Part shown: positions 11,745 to 22,625 of the stretch, piece by piece | Layout: every line of letters begins with the position of its first letter | Position numbering within the stretch: position 1 is the first letter of the stretch | DNA from: Pseudophaeomoniella oleicola | Taxonomy: Eukaryota; Ascomycota; Eurotiomycetes; Phaeomoniellales; Phaeomoniellaceae | Length of the DNA: 64,000 nt | NCBI GenBank assembly: GCA_003868215.1 | Contig: QWDQ01000019.1 | Coordinates: 248,001-312,000, forward strand | Reading direction: 5' to 3' | Notes under the pieces: model-generated | The model's database searches: none | What the model was told of the DNA's origin: nothing | Seen by the model: only the letters and a program-made list of their open reading frames with translations | Made by a program: the position numbers and the translations under genes

Positions 11745-12998
11745 CTATGTAAACATCCGCTGCAATGGACTCGGCTTCTTGACCCTGACAAGTTGTTTCT
11801 TCTTGTCATCGCTAGTCCCACTATCACTTCTCGCAGCCTTGCTCTTGCCGCTGCCGTCACCATGCTTACCCTTCTTCTTCTTAGTCTTTCCGCTTTTCTT
11901 ACTACCTGAATCTGGATCTGCGTTACTCCGCATGGCCATGGCCATCGGCGCACCTCTTTCTCTTCTAATCCCCGCTGCCAAGGGCGTGATGAATTCTCCT
12001 TCCACACTCCTCCCGGTTGCGCTGCCTTCAAATTCCGAGACGTGAGAATCAGCGATACCACGTCTCCAGTTCTCGATTCGGTCAAGATTCGGAAGATCGG
12101 ATGTGACCTCCATCATTTCGTCCATGGAGGCGGCTTCGTTTCCCTCGACATTTCCAAGGTCATGCTTAGCCTTGATCTTTTTGATAATTTTGTAGCCACC
12201 AAGCATGACGACAGTGATGCCGACACCCACACCAGCAGCTATTAGGAATTGCGGAGATGCGAGAAGGGCGAAGACGGCTGGCGCAGAAGCTTTGAGCGCG
12301 GTCAAGGCAGTCGGTGCCATTTTCGTGGCAAGATTCGAGATTTCAGCCAGTGTTAGTGCAACGGCGGCCATGGCCTCGGGGTTCTTCTGAAGATGTGCTA
12401 TCATGGCAGTGACGGAGGCATGAGCACAATCAGCTTCGTCCAGCATCTTTTTGGCTTGGGTGACTAAACCGGAGAAGTCTTTCTGGGAGTTCTCTGGAGA
12501 GTAAGCCGCCAGTGATTTGGGATGCGCGGTGCCATAAGCGAGGTCCATATCTATGGCGGAAGTGGAGGAGGCACGGACCAGAGGTTGAGGATGACCATAT
12601 GCCAAGGCGACATCGTGTGTCGTGTGTCGCCGGAGTATAGGCATATTGACTGGCGCCGAAGAGGACGGGACTGCGTGAGCGGCCTCATCATACTCAAAAG
12701 CGCGAGATGATGTGCGAGGTGATACAGAGTTGGAACGAGAGTTGGTCGTCCGGAATGAGGCTGCAGAATATTGGCGCTCATGTATTGGGCGCATTGGCAC
12801 TTCTGTGCTTGGATGGTGAGAGCGATGATGCCGACGGGAGCGGCTACGGCCGGAATAATGGGATTGGGTGTCTTCTGCTAGATTCATGGCCTCAATGGCA
12901 CGGAGAGCTTCCTTTTCAGCTACCTTGGCTTGTCGTTCTGCAACTATCTCTGCTTTACGTTCTCTGTATGCCGCTTTGGCTTCTTTGAAAACGCCCAT
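11745..12998 (-). CDS. Conserved fungal membrane-associated protein of unknown function
   Basis: A single-exon 417-residue protein. The N-terminus (MGVFKEAKAAYRERKAEIV) is a charged amphipathic/coiled segment, followed by a Ser/Arg/His-rich disordered stretch to about residue 180. An Ala-rich helical part (KKMLDEADCA...LTLAEISNLATKMAPTAL) leads to a strongly hydrophobic Gly-rich helix around residues 265-285 (FLIAAGVGVGITVVMLGGY) that reads as one membrane segment. After it come a basic KIIKKIKAKH stop-transfer and a Lys-rich tail (KKKKGKHGDG) ending LQRMFT. I recognise the pattern as a conserved but unnamed Pezizomycotina protein; no catalytic motif is visible. Single-pass anchoring is inferred. 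Confidence 0.8.
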   Translation of the reverse strand: MGVFKEAKAAYRERKAEIVAERQAKVAEKEALRAIEAMNLAEDTQSHYSGRSRSRRHHRSHHPSTEVPMRPIHERQYSAASFRTTNSRSNSVSPRTSSRAFEYDEAAHAVPSSSAPVNMPILRRHTTHDVALAYGHPQPLVRASSTSAIDMDLAYGTAHPKSLAAYSPENSQKDFSGLVTQAKKMLDEADCAHASVTAMIAHLQKNPEAMAAVALTLAEISNLATKMAPTALTALKASAPAVFALLASPQFLIAAGVGVGITVVMLGGYKIIKKIKAKHDLGNVEGNEAASMDEMMEVTSDLPNLDRIENWRRGIADSHVSEFEGSATGRSVEGEFITPLAAGIRRERGAPMAMAMRSNADPDSGSKKSGKTKKKKGKHGDGSGKSKAARSDSGTSDDKKKQLVRVKKPSPLQRMFT

Positions 12999-14992
12999 CA
13001 GGTGTTTGCTCTGTCAACTGTCAATATTTCGCCCGATTCTGAGAGAAGCCCCGATCGCTGACGTACTGTGCTCACCACCTTCCCCGACTTGTTCACCACG
13101 GCAATTGTGTGGCCTATCTCCATCTTTGCTGATGTTGTCCTACAAGAAAGGAAGCGATTGCGAGAATATGCAGCGACAAAACCAATGCGTCAAATACTTT
13201 CCACGCCTGGTGGAGGGGCTGCCTTGACCGACAATGAGGACTTTGTTCTGGCGGTGTAAATAGATTAAAGTCTCCAGTGGAGCTTGATAGAGGATCTCCT
13301 TTTGGAAGAACAATGAATATAGCTATTTGCAGCCACAAAGAATTGTTCTTCTGTCAGTCGAACATGTTGGTTTCTGGACAACGAGAGCGAGAGAAATGGC
13401 GGCAGGATTGGGCGTCAATGTGATGGACTGTAGCGACGAATAGGAACAAACCACGTTCGGCAAGGTCTCTAGATCTGCGACAGGCGTTGCATCACTGGCA
13501 GCGGACAAGCAAATCCTTTTGAGACTTGAGAATTGGGATACACGATGTAACAAAGAAGTTGTCAAGATGAAGACTGGAATCTAGAACACTTTCCAGTACC
13601 CAGATATCTTCGTGTCTGCTCCGTCATTCTGCATAAGTAATGTATGATTGATTCACATGCTTCGAGGCTTGTCTGGATAACAGTCGGTCAGTGGTGGCTG
13701 GCCCGTTTGCTTATCAGACTTTCGCTTTGTATGGAGAACCTGTGGCGCAACGATTGTGGCTGTGAACGTACACATTGCGGCGCAGCATTTTCAAAGACTC
13801 CAGTCAAAAAGTACCTGCTGCCTGCCCTGTCAAGTCCATGAAGGCAAATTAGTAGTCCTTGAAGGCACATCAGTATGTACAGCCATGCACATTGTACTCA
13901 TCTCCAAGGCTTGCCCATGTTCTGCATATTGTTCAGTCTCAGGGTATCAACCGTGCGTTCAGTAAGCTCAACCTCATCGTCTGGGATAGACCATCTTCAA
14001 CAATTTCTCTGTTTACATTGCCTCTACAAGGTGGACTCTACACCTCTTATAGGAAAAATAAGATATTAGCAGCGAATATAGTTCAAGGCCTTCCATTATG
14101 ACTGCATTGTTGAAGACTCAGGCCACCTCGCAACGATATGGACCCGGCTCTGTGAAAACTAAACGATCCCTACCATCATGCAGGATATACAAAGTAATTG
14201 AGTTGATGTGCGTCCATTGGAACTCGGATTTTCAAGAAGCGGGTTGCGTCCATTGGAACTCGGATTTTCAAGAAGCGGGTTGTGTCCCTTGATCACCTCC
14301 AGTCACAATCAAAGATCGAGCGTCACGGTACAGTCTCATATTACGATATCAGTTTGCATCCTGGCAAGTAACGAAGATTGTCGCAGTCACAATGCAACTA
14401 AAGGAAGACACAAAATCCACAGATTGATGAGCGCAAAGGGGGACTCAAGAGGTGAAGCGGTCAAGAAAATATGAAAAGGGGAAACGACTGCAAGGATACC
14501 GTTCAGTCGCTTGGCTCTTAGGCAGCATTATAACGGAGGTGAAAAAGCATTGGACTTGAATTGATATAGAGAACACGACGAAATGTCAAAACCCCTGCTG
14601 CCTGTGTTTGTATTGATTGGAATGGCATACTGTAGTTACATTGCCTATAAAGATGGTTCTCTTAGGGGTTGACTGAGTCTCCGTCGAAAGCTCCGACACG
14701 ATTCGGCACGCCTTCCAGATAGAGACGTCTAAAAAGATATGAGAAGAATCGCTTGATGATCGCCATCATGAACTTTTTCGTGAATCTCTTTCTCAAGTCT
14801 GAGCATCATTCTTGTCTAGTCAACGAGACTTCGTGATAGCTACGAGCATTGCGCTATCGTCGAATCTCTTTGTACAAAAATTTGTTCTCTTGATTCCCAC
14901 TTAGGCCAACCTCTGCAAACTTTTGACCACCACTGGGATCTGCTACTCTTTACTTGCGCCTGCTCTCCTTCACTCATCTATTTTAATTAACA
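12999..14992. other. Intergenic region with a 36-bp tandem duplication
   Basis: Divergent upstream regions of the minus-strand gene ending at 12998 and of TIM17. No frame looks coding. The only structure seen is the duplication at 14209-14280. Pyrimidine-rich sequence directly before the TIM17 start (14900-14990) fits a fungal core promoter. Confidence 0.55.
14209..14280. repeat. 36-bp perfect tandem duplication
   Basis: Two identical head-to-tail 36-bp copies (14209-14244 and 14245-14280) beginning TGCGTCCATTGGAACTCGG; a third partial copy starts at 14281 with a mismatch. Perfect identity implies a recent slippage or duplication event. The unit length is a multiple of three but no gene is supported here. 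Confidence 0.95.
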
Positions 14993-15628
14993 ATGTCTGG
15001 CATGGATCATTCCCGAGACCCTTGCCCATGGGTTGCGCTGTCTGATTTTGGTGGTGCTTTTTGTATGGGGGTATGTCTACTTACTGCTGGTGCGCCTTTG
15101 CGCGATCCAGCATAAGTTGATCTCAATTACTGACACGGTTCTCTCAGGCAATCGGTGGTGCAGTATGGCACGGTGTCAAAGGTTTCAGAAATTCGCCCTA
15201 TGGTGAACGACGGATAGGCGCCCTCACAGCAATCAAAGCTCGAGCTCCAGTGCTAGGCGGAAACTTCGGTGTTTGGGGCGGTCTTTTCTCAACCTACGAT
15301 TGCGCTATTAAGGGCCTCAGGAAAAAGGAAGATCCCTACAATGCTATCATTGCAGGTTTCTTCACAGGTGGCTCGCTGGCTATAAGAGGTGGCTTCAAGG
15401 CTGCACGAAACAGCGCCATCATGTGTGCGATCTTTTTGGCTGTTATCGAAGGAGTAGGTATCGGGTTCCAGAGAATGATGGCAGACAACACGAATTTGAA
15501 TGTGAGTATATCTATATCGGAGTGCGCTCGGTATCCTATGTGTATGTTGACACTAACCGAACTGGCAGCTCCCACCACCACCACCGCCACAAACGGAATC
15601 CGGTCAAGGTCAGGCTCTTCCAGCTTAG
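14993..15628 (+). CDS. TIM17: Mitochondrial import inner membrane translocase subunit TIM17
   Basis: Three exons: 14993-15070, 15148-15501, 15569-15628; introns of 77 and 67 nt (GTATGT and GTGAGT donors, CTGAC/CTAAC branches), both phase 0; 163 residues. It begins [13 protein letters not shown], the Tim17 signature start, followed by [21 protein letters not shown], four hydrophobic Gly-rich helices ([57 protein letters not shown]) and a short Pro-rich tail in its own exon. It is a core channel-forming subunit of TIM23, driving presequence import across the inner membrane together with Tim23, Tim50 and the PAM motor. Conserved cysteines near the N-terminus and in the second and third helices are present. 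Length matches the family. Confidence 0.97.
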
Positions 15629-16402
15629 ATGACGGAAATGATATTGTTAGCACTTTCGAGATTCTAGATCCTTTGTTATCTCTACTCCACATTGCAATGG
15701 GCGTTCTTGGGGGGTTACTGATACAAGATTATGTGGTGTCTGGATATTCTAGCTGTTCACAATCCCGGTCACGTTTTCATCGCACCGAGCGCAAGTTGAG
15801 CTCGGTTGACTGCTTCTCAGGGCAGTTACGCCTTGGAGATTGCCCTTTGCTGTGGGCATTGATGAGACAAACTACAGCTAGTTTGGCAGAGCCAGGCAAT
15901 CAGTGTAGAAACTGCGGTGCTTCGGCGGCTGTCGCCATTGTACATTATATATACAACCACTTTCAACAACTTAATTCATGCTTGTTTAAAGTCGTCTTTT
16001 TGAATTCCTCATAAACAGCCATGATCGAGGACAGTGTTGTTCACTGGTCAATCGAGAATGCTCTACCGACCTTCCCAATTTGGCTGGATAAGGTATATAA
16101 GGTACCCTCACCTTAGATAAGGACCCAACCGCAACCGTGAGACTCCACAACAGTTGATCATGGAACTCAGCATTAATTCATACAATCCTCATAGACTCAG
16201 CTGTCCTCTCACTGATCCTACAGAGTCTATATGGGGCCATGTTTTGAATTCGAACCTCGAATGAAAGGGCCATTCAGACCGTCTAGATCGTGAACCCCAG
16301 TGGAGTCTGGCCAATCGTCGAATTCATCGGCCGTAGCTACATACATACGGACGAGATCCGCTGATCACGAACCACGTAAAGCTCACGATTGGATAGACAA
16401 AC
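15629..16402. other. Intergenic, no gene seen
   Basis: TIM17 3' region followed by the upstream region of the asparaginase gene. An open frame runs past the true TIM17 stop when the introns are ignored; it has no domain content. Nothing else is visible. Confidence 0.6.
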
Positions 16403-17881
16403 ATGTCTGAAAAGAGGAGGACTGCCAACCTCTCCGGGCCCTATCGTCCAACTCTGATCCTGCATGGCGGTGCAGGCCGGATACTTCGTCCTAATCTGCC
16501 ACCGGACCTATATGAGGAATACAAGGCCTCACTCCTGTCCTACCTGACAGAAACACGGTCGCTCCTCTACGAAGGTGCCAATGCGCTTGATGCAGCAGTC
16601 CACGCGGTATCTCTTATGGAAGATGACCCGCTCTTCAACTGTGGCCGAGGGAGTGTTTTTACGGAAAAGGGCACCATTGAGATGGAAGCCAGTGTGATGA
16701 TCGCTTCGGTCAGACCCGATGCAGCAGAGGCTACGACGGAAGCGAACGGAGGGATCCCGCCTGAGGCTTTTCAGAAAAGAGCTGCTGGGGTCATTCATTT
16801 GACCCAGACGAGACATCCTATCCGATTGGCACAGCAGGTGTTGGTACATACGCAAGACCAAGTCGGGGGCGTGAGTAGACATTGCCAGCTCGCCGGAAAG
16901 GAGATTGAAGAGACCGGTTTCCAAGAATGGGGTCTTGAGAGGAAGGACAAGGACTGGTTCTGGACCAAGAAGAGGTGGGATGAGCATATCAGAGGTTTAA
17001 AAAAGACTGGTGAAGAGCTAGATGTTGAGAGCACTCTACTTTCTGTCGATGAGGACGATGGGCTAGGTGACGGATCACGGGATCTTCCCAGCCAAGGCAC
17101 AGTCGGATGCGTCGTGATGGATCAATGGGGTACCATCTGCGCCGCGACTAGTACAGGAGGCTTGACGAACAAAAAGCCAGGACGGATTGGAGATACACCT
17201 ACCGTCGGAGCGGGATTCTGGGCGGAAAGCTGGGCAGAACCAGTACCATCAAGGCCTGACACGACTCGTCGTACCAGCCGTGATTTGACGAGTGAGCTTT
17301 ACGAGACCTTTAAAACAGATCTACAGAACATCACGAGTTGCATTCCTTTTGCAGACCGACTGTTCAATCTCAAACAGTCTTCTTTTAATCTCGCCAAACA
17401 GCCATCGCTTCACGAAAACCAGAATCTCATCACAAAACAGCCCCTCATATCTATACCGCGTCCCCAATCGTCGCAACCTCGCAGCAAACTCCTCCTCCTC
17501 CTCCCTCAAACCCGCCGCCGCCGCGCCATCGCCATCTCCGGCACCGGCAACGGAGACTCCTTCCTCCGCCTTGCCGCCGCACGCACCGTCGGCGCCCTAT
17601 CCCGCTTCCAAGCACGTCCACTTTCCCACTCTCTGCCCATGGTCGCAGGACCTCTCGGCGAACTGCAGCAAAGCGCCGGGGACCGATGGGGAACAGGTGA
17701 AGGTGAGGGCGGGATGATTGGTATCGAAGTCGTTGAAGCTACGCATGGCGGCGATGGCGTGGGCGTGGGACAAGGAACGGGGAAGATCGTGTGGGATTTT
17801 AATTGTGGGGGGATGTGGAGGGCGGTTTGGGATGAAGAGAGGGATCGGGGTGAGGTTATGGTGTTTCGAAAGGAGTATTAA
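16403..17881 (+). CDS. Asparaginase / isoaspartyl peptidase family (T2 Ntn-hydrolase)
   Basis: A single-exon 492-residue protein. Residues ~15-75 carry the family entry motifs PTLILHGGAGRI, ALDAAVHAVSLMEDDPLFNCGRGS and TIEMEASVM. The autocleavage/catalytic site is G-T-V-G with Thr near residue 233 (codon at 17099-17101). Then TSTGGLTNKKPGRIGDTPTVGAGFWAE gives substrate-binding Arg/Asp and Gly positions, and a C-terminal AISGTGNGDSFLRLAAARTVGAL completes the active site. Family members self-cleave before Thr and hydrolyse L-asparagine or beta-aspartyl peptides. It is longer than typical bacterial/plant enzymes (about 320), mainly from a Gln/Lys/Ser linker between the catalytic core and the SGTGNGD block (about residues 285-365). 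Whether that linker hides an intron is open, although the frame runs through. Taspase-like assignment is less likely. Confidence 0.88.
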   Translation: MSEKRRTANLSGPYRPTLILHGGAGRILRPNLPPDLYEEYKASLLSYLTETRSLLYEGANALDAAVHAVSLMEDDPLFNCGRGSVFTEKGTIEMEASVMIASVRPDAAEATTEANGGIPPEAFQKRAAGVIHLTQTRHPIRLAQQVLVHTQDQVGGVSRHCQLAGKEIEETGFQEWGLERKDKDWFWTKKRWDEHIRGLKKTGEELDVESTLLSVDEDDGLGDGSRDLPSQGTVGCVVMDQWGTICAATSTGGLTNKKPGRIGDTPTVGAGFWAESWAEPVPSRPDTTRRTSRDLTSELYETFKTDLQNITSCIPFADRLFNLKQSSFNLAKQPSLHENQNLITKQPLISIPRPQSSQPRSKLLLLLPQTRRRRAIAISGTGNGDSFLRLAAARTVGALSRFQARPLSHSLPMVAGPLGELQQSAGDRWGTGEGEGGMIGIEVVEATHGGDGVGVGQGTGKIVWDFNCGGMWRAVWDEERDRGEVMVFRKEY

Positions 17882-18601
17882 GCATGCGGGTGACGAATGA
17901 TGGCCCGAGTGATTCGTCTATTGCCTTGACCTCCCTCCCTTCACCCCCCCCTCTCTCTCTCTTTATAGATGCGAAATATCTACTACATTTTTTACCTAGA
18001 ACTAGACATTAGATTTAGAGAAAGTAAAGTAGAAAGAACAATGTTGATGTTACCGTGACACCTCGGGTACCTAACGACATCGAACTTTCAGTCTAGGTAG
18101 TAAGCGCTTCGGATACACACGCACATATGCTTGTTTGCTCTCTTGCTGTGTTCATTGCACCGCTCCTCCTACCTACTGTTGTAGGCTGTAGCCTCTAGCT
18201 TTTCCGGGAGGATAGGATGGGATAGGGATTGGCCCGTCCGATTCGGAACGGACAGGACATAAGTAGGTGTCTCAGACGTACAACCAGCAAGTCTGCCTGT
18301 TTTTCGAATGAAGCTTTTCAACGAGAATATTCTGGATTGCGTCCGGCGCGCAGCGTGCTGTGGAATTGCTTGGTTGAGAACTCCTCCACGACTGGCTACC
18401 GTAGCTGGGTAGGTAGGTAGGTAGATGGCGGACAATGATCCAAAAATGGGTGCGATTGGCCACACCAGTGTCAGTATCCGCAGGCCCAACACGCTTCATT
18501 GCCACGGTGTTTGGGAAACAACTCCAAACTGGTAAGGACGTAGTCAGGTTTCCCTCGAGGGCTAAAATGCTGGGTTCGCCCTCGAAATTGTATGGTCTTG
18601 A
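17882..18601. other. Intergenic between convergent genes
   Basis: Contains a C/CT tract at about 17929-17968 and a (GTAG)n run at 18411-18424. No coding potential recognised. Confidence 0.6.
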
Positions 18602-19987
18602 TTATTCAAACTGCCTCAATCCTAAGCCCTCATATGCTATTGGTCGTCTAATCTCAGGTGGAGGGCCGTACCTCTGAAGCCTAGCCCTGTCCCACCTCTT
18701 AATCTCTGGAGACCCTAACGTCCGCCTATGAGCCCTACGATAGTGGATGGTTTCCCTGGCATCATCTCCCTGCCGTGTGAGCGTACTGGGCCCTACTTTA
18801 AGGCCTTTGTAAGGGAACTTGGGCCGGCCGGCAACATCGAAATGGACAAGTTGACTTGCTCTAGTAAACGGAACTTCGATCCACTCGAACAGGTCATCCA
18901 GGTGAAAGTATGTGACTGAGCTGTCTTGACCTGTAAGGTAGTCAAACACAGGGCGGTATGTTCCTGAGATCAGATGAATACCAACTAATGTACATCGCTT
19001 GGGCTGCGTGGTCTGAAGAAATCGTACAAGGTTGGTTTCAGTAATGTATATACCGTGTAGACTGCATTCTTTAAGGCGCTGTGTATCATGGTCGGCGCCG
19101 CTGCTGCTGCTGCTGCTTCCAACGCCTCTCCCCTGGTAGGGTGCTGGTTCTTCCGCGGCTACGCCATCTTCTGGGTTTACGCCATACCAATGCAAGTCAA
19201 GGGATTCTAAACCTGGCATAGCATGTCTCAGCTTCGAGATGCTTTCAAGAACTTGAGTTATATACTGGCTTTGGATCTGCATGTCCCTCGCGCCGTCGAA
19301 CTGATCACCTGTGCCGACGCCCCGGTGTGGCGCTGATAGACTTAGTGTCAGTTTCTTTAGAGATCTGAAGACATGTGCGGAGGCAAACGTCTGAGCAAAG
19401 GCTATAAAGATATGACACGCAAGACTGCAGCCTGTGATGCTGCCAAATATATCCAAGTGCTCCTCAACAGGCAGCTGAGACTCTTCCAGCGCCGCCATGG
19501 TGACGTTGAATGTATGTATCGCAACGTCCCAGATAGCTCTCCAGGGATCGCGATGATGGTCATGTTCAGCAAGCTTCCCATCTGCAGCGCCGTCTATATG
19601 CACAGCGACCCGAAGCCCGAGAGAGTCAAGGGTGCCATGTGGTGAAAGCTGCTTTAGGCTGCGTAACGTCTCAGTTAGAAGGCGTGAGTGCTCTGCAGTG
19701 TTGTCTACGGCCGTCGCCATTGTCCCGTCCTGTACGATGCCAACAATAGTACAGTACCCCAAATGACGGCCGAGACGGCCTTGATCTGATCTCAGTAACA
19801 TATCTTGTAATGCATTCGTTGACAGCTGAATGGTCTTGCGCGTAAAGAAAGTGGTGAAGCATCCTTGAGATGCCTTACTCTCAATGGTACGGCATGTAAG
19901 TCGGAGAGAAGCGACATCGTGGAGCTCTAGGTATGTCACAATATGCTCAATCAATTCAATATAAAGGTCCTCAAAACTAGTCCCCAT
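18602..19987 (-). CDS. F-box-like protein of unknown target
   Basis: A single-exon 461-residue protein. The first ~45 residues (FEDLYIELIEHIVTYLELHDVASLRLTCRTI) match an F-box-like helix bundle: Leu-Pro position relaxed, then the L-x-L-H-D-V-x-x-L-R-L-x-C core. The remainder is typical of the large Leotiomycete family of F-box proteins with weak, LRR-like C-terminal parts (LKKLTLSLSAPH, GLESLDLHWYGV, LKECSLHGIYI are regularly spaced leucine strands). A Gly/Ser run lies near residues 290-305. It would be expected to bind Skp1 in an SCF ubiquitin ligase; the target cannot be told. No intron is needed. Confidence 0.72.
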   Translation of the reverse strand: MGTSFEDLYIELIEHIVTYLELHDVASLRLTCRTIESKASQGCFTTFFTRKTIQLSTNALQDMLLRSDQGRLGRHLGYCTIVGIVQDGTMATAVDNTAEHSRLLTETLRSLKQLSPHGTLDSLGLRVAVHIDGAADGKLAEHDHHRDPWRAIWDVAIHTFNVTMAALEESQLPVEEHLDIFGSITGCSLACHIFIAFAQTFASAHVFRSLKKLTLSLSAPHRGVGTGDQFDGARDMQIQSQYITQVLESISKLRHAMPGLESLDLHWYGVNPEDGVAAEEPAPYQGRGVGSSSSSSGADHDTQRLKECSLHGIYITETNLVRFLQTTQPKRCTLVGIHLISGTYRPVFDYLTGQDSSVTYFHLDDLFEWIEVPFTRASQLVHFDVAGRPKFPYKGLKVGPSTLTRQGDDARETIHYRRAHRRTLGSPEIKRWDRARLQRYGPPPEIRRPIAYEGLGLRQFE

Positions 19988-20829
19988 TATGTAATGTGAC
20001 CGCAGATGGGTACCTGGAGAGTAAAAGTTGATGAGATCTGCCTGAACCCTAAGAGTCTTTGAAGAACTTGTCGAGAGACATAATGTCTGATAACATCTGA
20101 TAGATGTAGGTCAGTGTAGCATTAATGGAAACATGACTTCAATTCTGCAGGTCTTGGTGATTCCAGTGGAGCTCTGATGACTCGAAAGATTCTAGAGGAA
20201 CGCCGTCGGTCTTGATGTGAAATCCAGGCGGACTATACTAAAGTCTCCCGTAGATCTAAGCTTAATCCGACTACAACCCCAACCACAGTCTCACGCGAGC
20301 ATCTTACTATCAGAAGCTATATAGGAGATACAGTAAGGTACTAAGTTGGTCTGCTTACCTATGTATACGATTATACCAGTCTGGGTTCATCAACGGTAGC
20401 GCTGTTAAAGGCTCTGACTCATATCCCCGCAAAGGGTGTGTTGTATGAATCAGACCAAAACAAACCAGATCACCTCTTCTGAAAGTAGGCCCAGGCTCTG
20501 CCCGGTTGCCTCTGTTTGCTCATGTCGATGTCTGTCTTCGCCTTGAATATTGCGTACGGCGACGACGCCATCTATGACACCTTGCCGCCGCCTTTCAGGC
20601 AACTGAGAGCGACGGGTTTTCACTCTTCTCATCTTTTAATCATATCGATGGTATAGAGCTATGGCCGTAAGACGATGTCGGTATCGTCGCTAACGATTGG
20701 ATGTTAAGTGTGTATACGGAACGGTCTGCATTGGACACAGATGATGATGTTGACTTTCGTTCAAGGGCTCCGCTTATTACAGACATATCGGCTAGCCTAT
20801 GATCTCAATTTTGATCGCCTAGATCATGC
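19988..20829. other. Intergenic, no gene seen
   Basis: Upstream region of the F-box gene. Only short frames on both strands. Nothing recognised. Confidence 0.5.
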
Positions 20830-21245
20830 CGACGATTGGAACACGCTGTGTTTCCCCCTTGGACTCTCTCAACAATGGCGACCAGCTCCCAGGTACCCGT
20901 CACCGAGACGAAGGAAGAGACACGGCCATGGGTTACGACTCTCACTAACGGCGTCGCTAGCACTGCCGACAGGTCTACGATAATTACCACCGTCACGATC
21001 CCACCCGTCGTGACTGACGCCATCTCTATGAACGTTGAGTGGACGGACGTGGATGGAACCATCATCTACTTCACAAGCAGTGTGAGCATGCCGGCCATAG
21101 TGTTGACTAGATATCCACACCTATCACCATAGGCACGAGAACGGAGACCACCTGTCCTCGGTGCTGGGTAACAGTTAGGATACACGTACATCACGGGCTC
21201 AGACGTGACAACCACAAAGCTGCTTCTTCATCTTTGGCTTTTCCT
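20830..21245 (+). pseudogene. Remnant of a secreted, chitin-related Ser/Thr-rich protein
   Basis: A plus-strand stretch translates to VPVTETKEETRPWVTTL, TIITTVTIPPVVTDAIS, VEWTDVDGTIIYFTSS, PITIGTRTETTCP and GYTYITGSDVTTT, in order but not in one frame. This succession matches the Ser/Thr-rich extracellular part I know from large secreted Pezizomycotina chitinase-type proteins. No start, signal peptide, catalytic or chitin-binding domain is found around it, and the frame is broken at least twice, so it looks like a decayed fragment of a host gene. The family assignment comes from memory of the motif order and is moderate. Confidence 0.5.
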
Positions 21246-21918
21246 TTACTAAGATGCAAATGTAGTCAGGGGTGCACCCTTAAGGCTCCCCAGTTGGTGG
21301 TCGGTATACATTATATGCTGTTTGTAGGTCCGATCGTGCCGGAAAAGATGGACTTCTTCATGAAGAGCTTTGGTTGCATCCACCACAGATGATTATCGAG
21401 ATCGCATACTGCAGTTTTTACCCATCTTACCTACCTAGGTACAGTATCCCAAGTTGATGGAAGGAAACGATGGTTCACCGATAGGCCCACAAGGCCAGGT
21501 AGTGGGTTATGCAACCCTTAACTAGACTTTTCCCCGGGGTCCAGGCCATGTGCGGCCGACCCCAGGAACGCGGTATGGAAATCCAGTAATTATCTTAACT
21601 ATGAAAAAAAAGGGTCCACGGGTAAAGCCAGCGAAAGCGTTGAACGGAACGTTAGTTATAGCTAGTTCCCTTAGTTCACTTAGTTTAGGTGACTTAGCCT
21701 TGATTGTAACGCTTATCTGTCCAATGTAGCCTTGTCGGGCCCCTAACCTTCGGACGTAATAAGCTTCACCTTTGACTGCAGATACGTCGAAGGGGAGTCA
21801 GAAATGGTCTCTGGAAGTTGAGTTCGGTAGAGATGCAAGCGGGATACAGTACTACAGATATCAGCGCAACAGACAGTGGAATCAATAACATCAAGAGATC
21901 GGTAGATCGGTCTTCTGT

Positions 21919-21952
<34 letters not shown>

Positions 21953-22625
21953 ACTGCTACTGCTGCTACTGTACCTGATACACTATCCTAATCCTGGTAT
22001 AACGTTAAGTAGCAAAGTAAGATCAATGTCACTAAAACTTCACAAATCGACGCCATTTTCAGGGGCACTTTTTTCGAATTATCGCGCGAACGAGCATCCC
22101 CTCTCCTTATCCCCCGAACAGACCATTCGACTGTGAAAGATGTAATAGGCCTGGCGCAGTTGACTTTTGTTGCTGCTGCTGCTTGTTCATCTCTCATTCC
22201 CATTCTCACTATCACTAATCCTCTGTTCTTACCTTTCGCTTCCATCCGCACTGTCTCATTCCGTACACTTAGCAGCTCAGCCGTGCCTTGCATAGCGGCT
22301 GCTTCTGATTCGAGGATCTGCAATCGCAAGATCCCCTCTTCACTTTACTGAATTAACTGTGAGTGGACTCGGCCGATTGGATTGTTGGTTTCAGGTCGCA
22401 TGCAATTTGCAACCTTCTTGCCGCGACTACGAACCCTTTCTCTTGCCTTCCCAATTGCTGACCACGCCGTGTGATCATAGTCTGCGCATCATTGATTGCG
22501 GCGTCCATTGTCCACATCTCCAAGGTTGTGCCTGCCGTTCATTTGATTCCACATCGATCCAACGCTTTCCCCAGCTATTCGCTGCGGCTCCTTCCCAATC
22601 AAACCACATCGTGCCACCTTGAATC
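21246..22625. other. Upstream region of aspE with a trinucleotide repeat
   Basis: No gene seen. It holds a TACCTAGGTA palindrome at 21432-21441, a CTG/TTG/CTA trinucleotide tract at 21918-21970, and a pyrimidine-rich leader (22170-22600) typical of a long fungal 5' UTR. Confidence 0.55.
21918..21970. repeat. CTG-type trinucleotide microsatellite
   Basis: Interrupted run of TTGCTG, CTG and CTACTG units just upstream of the aspE leader. It would read poly-Leu in one frame but no gene is supported there. Confidence 0.9.

Noticed and set aside
15250-16014. 254-codon frame covering TIM17 and its 3' region
   Set aside because: It reads through the second intron and past the true stop; splicing at 15502-15568 restores the family C-terminus and stop at 15628.
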